Below, in pieces: positions 53,593-64,000 of a DNA stretch of 64,000 nt. The stretch comes from Branchinecta lynchi (Eukaryota; Arthropoda; Branchiopoda; Anostraca; Branchinectidae). Under the pieces are notes generated by a model, which searched no databases, had not been told where the DNA came from, and saw only the letters and a list, made by a program, of their open reading frames with translations. The stretch spans positions 8,346,561 to 8,410,560 of the forward strand of contig JAKZAP010000003.1 in assembly GCA_023053575.1 (NCBI GenBank). The letters are read 5' to 3'. Both the position numbers and the translations under genes were made by a program. Numbering within the stretch: the first letter of the stretch is position 1; each line of letters opens with the position of its first letter.

Positions 53593-53784
53593 CGAGGGGT
53601 TACCCATTCCCCGGCGCCTGATATACACCCTTTCCGGGCACCGGCCGAAACCAGCGATGCCGTCTGGAAATTGGGCGATTCCTGCTTCTAAACATGCGTA
53701 TTGTAATGTTCTACCACGTGGCAACCCGTACCGGCACCAACCGAGTACTTGCTCTACACTAAAGTCGACAGTGGGCGACCCCTT
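53593..53784 (-). mobile_element. MULE-like MITE, GAGGGGTTGC family, copy 2 (192 bp)
   Basis: Ends CGAGGGGTTACCC and GGGCGACCCCTT. A perfect 9-bp TSD GCGAGTACA (53584-53592 and 53785-53793). It lies in opposite orientation to 50046, with shared internal motifs (TTTAGTGTAGAGCAAGT on the minus strand, GGTGCCGGTACGGGTTGCC). A 9-bp TSD and G-rich TIRs suggest Mutator-like ancestry. Confidence 0.85.
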
Positions 53785-54057
53785 GCGAGTACATTCGTTT
53801 CCTTCGGTTGCAGAGTTTCTAACCCCTTCCTAATCGCTTGTCATTCATTTCGAACGAATGAATGATGTCGGGATTCCTAAATTCCCTTCGTCAGCACTAG
53901 GAATCGTCTGCATACGTCTGGCACAGTCATAGTTATGATGCAACAGCCATGGTTGTGAATTTTATCAATCAGTGAAACAGCAAAAAAAAAACAGAGAAGA
54001 AAAATCGTAAAAATTCAACACTGCACTTTGACATGAAAAGAGCAAATACCTTAGAAA

Positions 54058-54426
54058 TTACAAGTAGCAAGCGCAATCGGCCTGTAATTGTCCGACGAAG
54101 TCAGTTCACCTAATACTATCAGTGACAGTTCCGTGGACCAGAAAAGCATTAAAGAGACTCTCAAGAATCGTGGACTTCTGTTCAGACGCAAATATCAGGT
54201 GTCAGGCACTTATTCCGTCACCACCGTTACATTTATTAATATCTCGAATGAACTTTTCAACCTCAGAATTACTAACAAGTTCGCAAGGCCCTCCACAATT
54301 CAGCTGAACAAATGGAGAATAATTACTACTCACACTCTTAAATAGCTTTTCATACTGGAATGTTTGACGCTTAAAATCTTCTCTGGCCCTGATGGGGACC
54401 CATCTCAAAGGATTCGAGTAAAGCAA
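54058..54426 (-). pseudogene. LINE reverse transcriptase N-terminal fragment, broken
   Basis: The minus-strand reading is VSNSEVEKFIRDINKCNGGD, then GISA, a stop, and HLIFASEQKSTILESLFNAF with LVHGTVTDSI. After a frame change it gives GELTSSDNYRPIALAT. These match the start of non-LTR reverse transcriptases (a GPDGISAEHL-type block, LFN-x-HG-x-VPDS, then SSDNYRPIAL). An in-frame TGA near 54202 and a shift or deletion near 54110 make it a pseudogene. No catalytic box follows. Confidence 0.82.
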
Positions 54427-57400
54427 GTAGCCTACTGATGATTAGCTTGGGTCAGCAAGACCACGTTTGAAAATGGACTTTAAAAGTTTTTGTACCATTC
54501 TCTTAAAATATGGCATCATACGTGAGTAACACGAACAGGAAAAGGGCGGATAATTGGAATAATTTACATCTTACATCTCTGTTGGACAGACGATCGGACC
54601 TGGGCGATCCTTGTCTCGAATTTCTGCCAGGGTGATAGTCACCGTCATCAGTTATGTGATATTATTTTTTAGATTTTTCATGAAAGTGCAAGTGATCCTA
54701 CTGGAAAATTCTATTATCAGTAGTTCCACTTTTAGGGTAAAATCAACTGTTTCAGGGATATATATTTTCAGTCTAGGGATTCAGGGTAATCTGGGGGGAG
54801 ACAACGTTTGGGGATAATCTAGGTTGATTTTCTTGTTGATTTTCTCCGTTGGTCAATGTCCGTGTTCTTTTCACTGACTTAAACGTGAGCTTCGTATGGT
54901 TGTGGCAGTGGCACTTCAGATTTTCGTGCTTCGTTGATACCTTTCGTAGCTCCACATTCCGGCAAGAGTTCATGTACCAATTTTCCATCAAGGTCATCCC
55001 AGTCCGTTCCGAAGTTATAACGGTCACAGACAGACTGCAACGTATGTGATATTGAAGCTAGCATTTATGTTTTTATTTGTCTCCCAAAACGACACTGATT
55101 ACCAGAAAATATTTTCAAAAATGTTCTCGTGCGGCGTCTTTCCTAGTTGGCCTTTTATCTGTTTTGTGGAAAGGCGTTTAATTTTCTATGGGTTCATGTT
55201 TCGGGTTTGCGTTTCCGCCACATCATAATCTAGTTTCTGTCGGAAGTAGGGTAGTTGAATCCTGCGAGAAAAACGGCGATCCGGTGAAATACCGCCTGCG
55301 GCGCTCAGTTTCATCTTCTCTTTGGCGCAGTGATTAGTAACTGACGGCGTGATCCCCGCAACGTCCAGCTAAAGCTAGCATGCCTGTCCTGCTGTTCTTG
55401 CGTCGTTATTTAATCTTTTTTTGAGCCTTGCCAGGCCAATGGAATGTATTAATTCCGTACCCCCCCCCCCCCCCCAACGCAAGGAAATTTAGGCTGAACA
55501 GGCCTTTTTTTTAGGGTAAAATCTAGGGTGAAGTATACAAAGAAACAAGGGAGTTCTAGGGTAAAAAACTGTCATTTAGGGAATTTCGAGATTAAAAACT
55601 GGAAGCACTGCTCGGCATCACTGGCGTAAACAGAAACGCCGGATGCTTGAAATACTCGAGTTGGCTTCGAGTGATAAGTGCAAGCCTAGGGCAGTCGCTT
55701 ACAGCTAGACATTTTTAGTTTGATAATTTTGCTTATGTGGTTGATCATTGCACCTATAAATGGAGATAGAATTTTTTGCCATTCTTTTATGTCTTCATCT
55801 ACATATGTAGACAGAAAATCGGGGGAATTATTCTCAGGACCGACAGGAATTTCCTAAGGAAAACCAGATATCCTTCAATAGTCCGAAAACTTCGCAGAAA
55901 GGATTTCCGTCTGTAATACTTCTCGTGACTCTCCCAAAACATTAAATTGCACCAACATTTTGCGCGGACCGTAACACTAATACGTCCGCCATACTAACAG
56001 AAAGACCAAGATTTGCGGTCAGAAACAGAGAATCATGAAAAAAATATACATCAAATTTAGACCCATAACACTTCTAAATAGTGTTAAATGGTAGACTAAA
56101 AGCAAGTCTTTTGGCAGAATATTGATATTTCAAAGAATAAATAGTGTATATTGTCATTATTGTCATAATTAGACTGATGGCTTTTTGTTAGTCTGTTTTT
56201 TTGTTCTGTTTTTTTTTTAGGACGATGCTTCATAGGGTGTTAAATAAAATCATAGTGGTTGTTTTATTGTATCCAGTTACGAATGACCATCTTTAAGTTG
56301 TATTTGTCGTCATTATCTTCTGGCTATCGAGCCTGCTCTCTCCCGTGAAGTGATTCAAGATTATTTGTTTTGAATATTCGAAATTTAAGTGAGCCTGAAC
56401 TCACGGCAGCGGTGTCTAGAAATTGCCTCTATTGTCTGGGGGGGGGCGGGCGGGGAGGGCTCAACATAGCTTCTCGTCACCCATTGTTCTGTTTCTAAAC
56501 GGTTAGATGCACACAAGCTGGGATGCTTGCTTGGGCTCTGTTTTTTGTTCACTGACTTAGCAACTTCAATACCAAATAGCTATTAACTAGAAGAGGTAAA
56601 TATTCGAAATATTTCGAAAATACACTAAATCGACAACAGACTAACAGATACACTTTACGAGAAATGACCAGAAATAAATGTTGGAACAAAACTGTCTAAA
56701 AATTGGGCTGGAGGGTTGGCAGGGTTTGGCCAAAACCGGTTGCCGGTGTTCCTCTCGGACCGACGCACGAACGGCAGGAGGGGGGGGGCTCATCTGGTGA
56801 CAGTACTCCATCTTTACTTCTTTTTTTTGTAATTTATGTTTTAATTCAGCCATGCATGCGCACTCGTAGAGGACTAAATTTGTTAGTGACCGAGGATAAA
56901 ATGGGTTTGTCAAAGAATTTGGACGGAGAAGACGATTTCCGGAAAATCTTTAAACGTCCAAGTCTTGCCTCCCTGATAAATTGAGAAATAGTTACCTGCT
57001 TACATAACGTGAAAGTGTTACCATAACAAGGCAAACCTAAATCTTCCGGGCACGAAATTATGCAAGTAATTTGTATAATCGCTCTAACAGCAGGAAGGGC
57101 CGAGCTACCTTTTGGCACCCAGTCGTCTGGTCTAGGCCTGATGCTTCATCATTAGCTCTCATCTTCGTAGTAAGAAGCCATACTTGGTATCTACCGTACT
57201 TGGTCTTTAGAACCTTTTGTTTTAATGGTTGGTCTTGAGTGGATGCTCGTGATGGAATTCTGACATTTTTACTGTCCGCTGCACTTTCGAAGACGGGTTT
57301 GGTCCACTCATTGTTTGGTTAAAATGCTTTTTGCTTTGGTTGAAAGGGGCAACGTCTCTTTTGTCTTTTAGATGGTAGCTTGGCCATTACATAATGCCAC

Positions 57401-59336
57401 TGGGTAATGTAAGGTAGATTATTTATAGCATCAAATTGAAGCTTTCATCCGTTTCGTGGGAAAGGCCAAGGACCAGAGAGAGATATATGAAGAAACTATC
57501 ATAGCATCACTAAATTCAGTTTCTTGCAAATTATAAATAACAAAGATATAAATAACAAACACATACTACGATTCAGCATTGATAACCAAAGTAAAAATGG
57601 GCACAAACGAGTTCCCGTAAGGATTAGTGCGGACTTAAGGGGGTAGAAGTTTATTTTGCAATCGAGTTCGATCATTGAGAGGATCTGTTTCCGGTAGCAC
57701 TGACCGGTGTCTCGTATTGGCTAGGATTGATTTACCAAACTGCAAAATCTGGTGTTCAAGCCGGACTTTAAGTGATGACAAATTCAGTTTCGTGCTTGTT
57801 CATAGGGTATGTCGCAGTTTTTACATAATCGTATACCTAATGTTGCGGATAGACTATCAGCTTTTCTGGCCGGATTTCCGGCACAATCATCCTAGGCATG
57901 AAATGTCTCAAATTTTCACGTATTGAAATGATGATGGTGGCAAAAATCACCGACTTGGCTCTTAAGGAGTTATGCATGAAATGTTAAGCATAATAAGCTT
58001 TGTTAGGAAGGGCCAAACAAGTATCTATTGACTTTATTCCTTATCGCCTTGCTGTCGGAAAACTCAGCAGATACTTTTTTGCCGGTTTTTCGGTTCTTCC
58101 TGATGGTAACGCTTATTATGCATAACATTTTGAAACACAACAGATAACATCCGGTTGAAACTGCGCATCCTCCTGTTGTCTTTTATGAAACTTCTGACAG
58201 TGTACATACCAAACACTTTTGAAATTGTACGGTGCTACTAGTTCACTTGTTTGTCTAATTTCGTTGCGTGGTCAGTTAAGTTACTTTGTGGCTTTACCAG
58301 TTCGATGAAAGGCTTTAATTTCCCCAGATGATTTTGTTGTGTGTTTAAAGGGAGAAGCCGTCACCAGCTGATATGAATGTATATTACTAAAACATAACTT
58401 TATCCTTTTTGGCAAAATACCAACACCAGCCAACCTTATTTGCAAATTACAGAAACCAACCAACCTCAACCTTTTCGAGCACTTCGTCTTAACATCTCGG
58501 TTATTCACCACCACCATCCTTGTGAGCCGTTCTCAGTAGTAGTTTTATTCAAAGCTGGTTCTCACTTCGGTATTACTTAAGCATTTTCCGTCGGCATGAG
58601 TATGTTGGCCGTGTTGTGATTATCAGTTTTTCCTCCACATTCACCGACTGGAAAAATGTTTAATTTTCTAAATGGCCGTCGGCTTCTTTGATTGTCGCAG
58701 TTTTTCTGGTCTATATGGCTTCACGACTCATAAATTAATGCGTACAATAGGTGCTCCGGTGTAAGAAATTTAGTCGATTTTTTGTGGCCAACTTTCGGTC
58801 GTAATTTCTCATTAAAACATAGTCATACTCTCTTTTGGAAATGGATTTTCTTTTTGCTTCGACTTAGCCTTATTTGGACTCATTATTGCTAATGATTTGT
58901 TTTCGAGGAGTGTGCTTATATAGAGTTCAAGGGTCATAACGTTAATTACCTTAACTCGCACTTCTGAACATATTAATACCTTGGAAAATCGGTGACGCAT
59001 CGTGTACCGTACCTATACGTACGAATCTACCAGAGTTCCTTATACTGGAAAAATTCAGATTTTATAATTTTCCCTTGAGCCATTCCTCTTCCCGTCTTGT
59101 ACAGCAATTTGGCAAGTCTCCTCCTTCTTTCTGTAAACAAGTCTAGCCCCTACGCTTCCTTTTTCCCTGAAATTGTTCAACCCACCCCCCAATTTGAGTG
59201 TCTTAACTTACCGGGTCCACTTTACGTTTGGTTAGTGTGTACGCTAGAACTACGAAGACTCGAGGGACTCAAATCTTTCCAAATATATTAATGCAGTTTC
59301 CACTCGAACTTCTTCCAGCTCAAAACATAAGTTGCG
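54427..59336. other. Long stretch without recognisable genes
   Basis: All frames are under 95 codons and none resembles a known family. The frames at 54773-55064 on the minus strand could be further decayed LINE sequence, but this is not shown. Homopolymer C at 55459-55476, G-rich 56439-56459, and CGCCTGCGGCGCTCA at 55299 (also at 44771) are the only visible features. It could be intergenic or large-intron sequence. Confidence 0.5.
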
Positions 59337-60627
59337 TTTTTAGTGGAGTGTTCCTTGGAACATTCCACTATTGCGAGCGCTGTAGCAGCTTTCGGTTTTC
59401 GGTTTCCGGTTTTCACCGTATTTTGTGGAGCTCATAACACGGAAACCAGTGCAAGTATCAAGTTCAGGCTTGGTATACTAGTGGGTACTAGGGTCTAGTT
59501 GTGCCTTTTGGGGGGTTCCATCCCCACCCCCATACGGTTCAGGGGCAAATGGGCCCAGATTGCCCAGTGAATAATGTTCATAACTTGACCAGAACTGGAC
59601 ACAGGACGATGAAGTTTGTTGTACAAGTAGATCTTAGGGCTGGGAAATTGCTTTGAAAGTTGCACCTCCCCCACCCACCACGTTCATGGGCAACTGGGCC
59701 CAGATTGCCAAGGAGTAAAGTTTTTACCCGTGACAGGAATCAACAGATATCATTCACACTTGGTATACTAGTGAGGTATTGTGGTCTAGTTGTGCCTTTT
59801 GGGGTCCCAACCCCCACCTCAACCCGTTTCAGGGGCAAATGGGCCCAGATTGCCCAGTGAATAATGTTCATAACTTGACCAGAACTGGACACGGGAAGAT
59901 GAAATTCCTTGAACATGTAGATCCTAACCATGGGAAATTGCCTTGAAAGTTGCACCTCCCCACCCACCATATTCATGGGCAACTGGGCCCAGATTGCCCA
60001 GGAGTAAAGTTCGGTACCCGTGACAGGAATCAACAGGTATCAAGTTGAAACTTGGTAGGATTGTGAGCACAATCCCCCCCCCCCCCGCTGCCATTCATGG
60101 GCACCTGGGCCCAGATTTCCCTTGAGTTAAGTTCGTCTTTGACAGGTCTCAAGTCCAACTCTTGTATATTTGGGGAGAAATATCTATGGATGAGGATTTG
60201 GTGTAACAGCAACAAATAAGACGACGCGACGTACTTTAATCTCTAATCACCCGTTGGAAACTCGACTGTTTGGCATATGATCGATGATATGCCGTTCTTA
60301 ATTAATTGTGACAAAACGGGCATTAGGCTGCTAGGGTTTGGTTTATTGCACTTGTTATTAACTTGCTAAAGGGTGGGACTGGCTGACAGACCATTCTCAG
60401 TGTTTGAAGTCAAGCTATTCGTGCAAGATCTTCAAAATTTCGATGGATTTACTTGCGTTTGTTTACTTTTAAAGCATTTAAAGTGGGATGATTACAAATT
60501 AGGTTATTTCAATACTTGTTTGGTTATTGGGGATGAATAATTTCTTGGTACTAAAGCTATTTGTATATAAAATGTGATAAACATGTTACTTTTACACTCC
60601 ACGTCTGAGCGCTTGTGCACTTGTTTA
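59337..60627 (+). repeat. Family 3 repeat, copy 2
   Basis: It matches 20186-21512 from TTTTAGTGGAGTGTTCCTTG to ACTCCACGTCTGAGCGCTTG in the same orientation. The number and order of GGGCCCAGATTGCCCAG monomers differ. The single-copy-like right half (CGACGCGACGTACTTTAATC, CATATGATCGATGATATGCC) is clearly conserved. Confidence 0.85.
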
Positions 60628-63540
60628 TCTGAATTCTCAGTTCTCAGTTCTCACTTCTCAATTATCAGTTTTCACACAAATTACTTATTTGCTTATTTCG
60701 CTTATCCATTTTCGCTTTGACGAAAACACTAATTTAGCCACCCGTTGATACCTGCTTATACGGGTTGAACATCAGCCCTTTGTTGACCAATCAGGAAGGA
60801 GAACGGAGAATGAGAATCGAGAACTGATCATCGAGACAACTTCTTGGCTATAAAGAATCGCGAAGCTTTCCCCGTTCTCAATTTTGACACAGACGAAAAA
60901 AGAGGAATTGGCTTCATCTCAGTAGTCATAAAACGCGAAATAGGAGAATTGAGAGGAAGATCGTGAGTTGGATTGAGATCGAAAACGCAGCTTTTGAGTC
61001 TCGAGGACTTCTTGGACTCCATTACCATGTTTCGTCTTATTTACTTTGGCTTTGTACAGCTAGTGAAACTTTTCGTTTCTCTTTACAAGGCAAAGACAAA
61101 CAGCAATATTTTGTTTTCTACATTCCCTGGCAATGCAAAGTCTCTTAAATAAACGGAGTCCTCTGTTGTTTAACACATTATTTGCAGTCGCGTCATGTCA
61201 TGAGCTAAATAAGCCGATAAGGATCCCTAGGAGGCTAAGGGTTCTTAACCTCCGCAGACCTGCAGGACCAAAATAGAATAGTCTCTGATAGCCAAATAGC
61301 CATAAAGTAACACATAAAATCTCACTTGTGACATTATCGCCGTTTAATTAGATAAGACCTCTCAACAAACTTGACGTGTCGTATTGTATTATGATTCTCT
61401 AAAATATACGGGAACTAAGAATGCACTGAGAAACCCTGCGATCTGAAACTTTCTGGTAGGCCTCTTCCTCTTCATTCCACATTCGCATTCTGTCAGCACG
61501 GAACCAACTACTTAGAGGAACCGTCGTAACACTAATTCAGCCTACTACCGTAATCACTCAATCATTTCTTAGACTCGGAGGCCTGGATTACATACTGTAC
61601 ATTCTACCACCCCTAACGACACTACGCTGATTTTCACACTTGTCCTGGCTCCTTATTTTCGGGGCGTATCATGCTCCTGACGATTGTGTACGTAAAGCTT
61701 GTTAAAATTGGTTATGTAATGTTTTTCGCGTTCTCTCTAGAAGTGAACGGACCAGGCCAGGACAAAGTCTTAAAACAGCCAAAACCGTGGGTGTTTTATT
61801 AAAAGCAGAGCTTGGTTTTAAAATATTCAAATATATATAAACATTTAGCAGTTGTTTCTTGGTCTGTGGACCACATTGCCACATTTTACATCGAAGACAC
61901 ATGTAGAGAAAAGCAAATCCGTCCCATGGCTTTTCCTTAGATTCTTTAGAAAGCTAAACACAATATTCCAACTAAATGCAACTTATTTTCGTTTGTTTTC
62001 TGATACGTAAACGGCACCACCTCTTATTGTTTATGTTTATGTTCAGAATGCAGGGATAGTGGAAGGACTAAACATCGGTACGGTTGATTACAAGTACAGA
62101 TCAAGTTCCGATTTGTCAAAATTACAAGAGCTGAGCGCCCAAAGTCTTTTTGCTAATTTTGAGGAAATCGCGTTTAAAGTCCAGATGAAAAGGGCTGAGA
62201 TATGACAAGATAGTTATTTATCATTTATTCACTTAAAGAGGCCCGAGGACCCAATGAAAATGCGTTACTTCGTTACTCCGCTGTTCACGAGTAGTCGATT
62301 TTCATATAGTGGAATCTTCCTGTCGGATTTGTGGTACCTCTATGCGCTTGTAACTGTGTTGTATGCTTGACGAAAATGATTTACGAAAAAGTGTTCACGC
62401 AGTGAGCTGCCCTCCGCGAGCTGACCACTCACTGCCCACCGAAAAGCAGCGTTTGCATTGAGATTCAGATTTCCCGCGCCATAGTAGAATGTTGCGTTGT
62501 GAGGACGACCGTTAACATTATGAACGTCAAACTATAGCGCAAACAGTGAAAAATAAAAATAAAATCCCTCAACACAAGTCAAATAATGCAGCGTAGTCAG
62601 TTAAATGATAAAAAAAAAATAAGTTGGCTTTTCTGTTAAGCTTTAAGGTCTGGTAAGAAAGGATATGAAAAGCTAGTTATCACCTTTGTCGACTTAGTAT
62701 CTCCGTACGATCTTGCGAAAATGTTAATACCACAGGAAGAAAGAGCGCAGAACTTTGTTCTTTGTGAACTCACTAAACTCAGTTTGTCAAAAAGGTCGAG
62801 TTATCGCCTTTGTGTGCTCAGATCTTCTTGGATTAATGATACCACATGCTCAATTTTTTTTTTTTTTTTTACTCAAATCATTTTTGCATCGTCCTCTCCA
62901 CTCAGGTGGTCCTTTTAGCAGTATGATTCCTCAAGTTGAAAGGATTTAGCTGGGGCTCATCTTGGATATACAAAGGGTATTTTGGAATTTGCCTTTGAGG
63001 TTTTCAATCTCCTTTATTAACCATTAATCCCATTGTCATGCTTAATTACTACGGGTGCATTTTGCTGCTATCGTTTTGAATAAAAACGAGTTGGCAAAAA
63101 GAGTTCCCTTGAGTTTTCCCACGGTTGCAGCGAGCTTCTTTTTTTAGACGTAGTCCTAGGCAGGTGAACTGTTTCCATTTACGTATCAGTTCACCTGTCT
63201 TGTATAATGAAATTGCCTTAATCATTTGACTGACTGTTCTATGGAGAAATCACACGGTAACACGGTGGGATGTAGTACTTCTTATGTCTTCTTTTGAACC
63301 AGCAAAGCCAATACCAACCCTTTGGCTACCCTCCACACCTTTTCAGTAGCCAGGGATATAAAAACCTTTTGAGACCAGACAACACGATAAACAACATGAA
63401 AATGTGTTTGGACAGTAAAGATGACATCTTTAACCTGGTGAAGGGAAGAGTCCTTTGAAAACTGAGGTAGAGCCGTCAGACCCCAAATATAGCTCATTGC
63501 CACTCGTTGAGTTAACATAGAAATTCTTTGAGCCCAAGCT
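60628..63540. other. No gene recognised
   Basis: A short inverted pair, GAATTCTCAGTTCTCAGTTC (60640s) and GAGAATCGAGAACTGATC (60810s), frames about 200 bases. The rest contains only small chance frames, a T-run near 62853 and an inverted pair TAGGCAGGTGAACTG / CAGTTCACCTGTC at 63159-63199. Confidence 0.5.
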
Positions 63541-63561
63541 GACTTCGGAACATATATTCAA

Positions 63562-63814
63562 ACAATGTTTACAGCGGATATACGTCAGCTACGATTCTTC
63601 ATCAGCGATATTTCGGCCCTTCTTGGCAAGGTTCTTCGTCAGGCTGTCAATCTTCTGGTTCAACGTCGGGGAAGGAAACAAACCTGTAATCAACCTGTAA
63701 TCAATCAGACGTTCAACCAGAAGATTGACAGCCTGACGAGGACTCAGGACCCTTGCCAAGAAGGGCTGAAATATCGCTGATGAAGAATCGTATATTCGTT
63801 GTAAACATTGTTTT
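63562..63814. mobile_element. Long inverted-repeat (foldback) MITE
   Basis: AACAATGTTTACAGCGGATA, CGATTCTTCATCAGCGATAT, CCTTCTTGGCAAGG and AGGCTGTCAATCTTCTGGTT are all complemented in the right half, ending GTTGTAAACATTGTT. The loop contains a short direct repeat, AACCTGTAATCAACCTGTAATCA. Two opposite frames exist only because of the symmetry. It is preceded by TTTGAGCCCAAGCTGACTTC, as in related elements. Confidence 0.85.
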
Positions 63815-63854
63815 AATGTATGAGTTAAAATGTCCAAAAGTAACCCTGTTTAGC

Positions 63855-64000
63855 CTAACGCGTAAGTGGAGGGATACCTATGATATCGTAAAAGTTGTCC
63901 GTCCGTCCGTCCGTGAGCACGATAACTGTCGAAGGGAACGAGATATTTTGATGAAACTTGGTGTGAGGATTCTTTGGGTCAAGGGATAGGTCGAATTCGT
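63855..64000 (+). repeat. Family 1 repeat head, cut by the window end
   Basis: CGTAAGTGGAGGGATACCTA, GTCCGTCCGTCCGTCCGTGAG, CACGATAACTGTCGAAGGG and GATGAAACTTGG follow in the usual order. GGGATCCC itself is lost upstream. Confidence 0.88.

Noticed and set aside
63748..63790. CTGACGAG...GGGCTGAAAT and related strings near 39860 and 51325, reminiscent of a hammerhead ribozyme core (CTGANGA ... GAAA)
   Set aside because: The sequence that should form stem II does not pair well and no stem III with a cleavage triplet could be found. The phrase is a common part of these MITEs.
63565..63837. Two overlapping opposite frames with similar ends
   Set aside because: They mirror one another because the DNA is an inverted repeat.

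Overview
The window reads as repeat-rich nuclear DNA from an animal, most likely a marine invertebrate; the phylum cannot be fixed from this sequence. The evidence is a spliced gene fragment with metazoan-type sites (donor AAG|gtaagt, acceptors ending cag), non-LTR retrotransposon remains, tRNA-derived SINEs and many cut-and-paste transposon derivatives with target-site duplications (TSDs). No bacterial-type gene, operon, CRISPR array or rRNA gene was seen.

One host gene is supported: the 3' end of pyruvate carboxylase on the + strand. Its last two coding exons are 665-808 and 3758-4006, ending in the biotinyl domain with the AMKM biotin-attachment site. Bases 1-664 and 809-3757 are intron. 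From about 4.0 kb to 64 kb no further host gene is recognised; almost every other open frame lies in repeats or looks random.

Layout: 0-4 kb, PC exons with introns full of repeats. 4.1-5.5 kb, a small MITE, then an imperfect inverted-repeat element with a hAT MITE inside. 7.4-9.3 kb, a GGGATCCC-bounded repeat (family 1) and two SINEs. 9.5-10.3 kb, a broken reverse transcriptase. 11.3-12.1 kb, a MITE and a 281-bp exact tandem duplication. 12.6-17.9 kb, nested repeats with two hAT MITEs. 18.3-19.6 kb, a C-rich modular repeat (family 2). 20.2-21.5 kb, family 3. 22.0-24.1 kb, family 1 inserted into itself. 24.3-25.6 kb, MITEs. 25.6-27.0 kb, family 2. 27.0-28.8 kb, family 1 interrupted by a 5'-truncated LINE. 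29.4-33.5 kb, a 2.05-kb tandem duplication. 35-36 kb, a hAT MITE and a LINE C-terminus. 38.9-39.6 kb, a third hAT relative. 41.4-49.6 kb, an 8.26-kb foldback element carrying two younger insertions. 50.0-54.4 kb, a pair of MULE-like MITEs, family 2 and a LINE RT fragment. 59.3-60.6 kb, the second family 3 copy. 63.6-64.0 kb, an inverted repeat and a family 1 head.

The most interesting points are three. First, three otherwise different repeat families share a core of ATAACT, exactly 25 nt, then GAAACTTGG, which suggests a common and perhaps undescribed class of modular non-coding element. Second, family 1's ends are defined by self-insertion and by a filled/empty site pair. Third, the large foldback element has tandem units that let nested insertions and their TSDs be read against empty paralogous sites.
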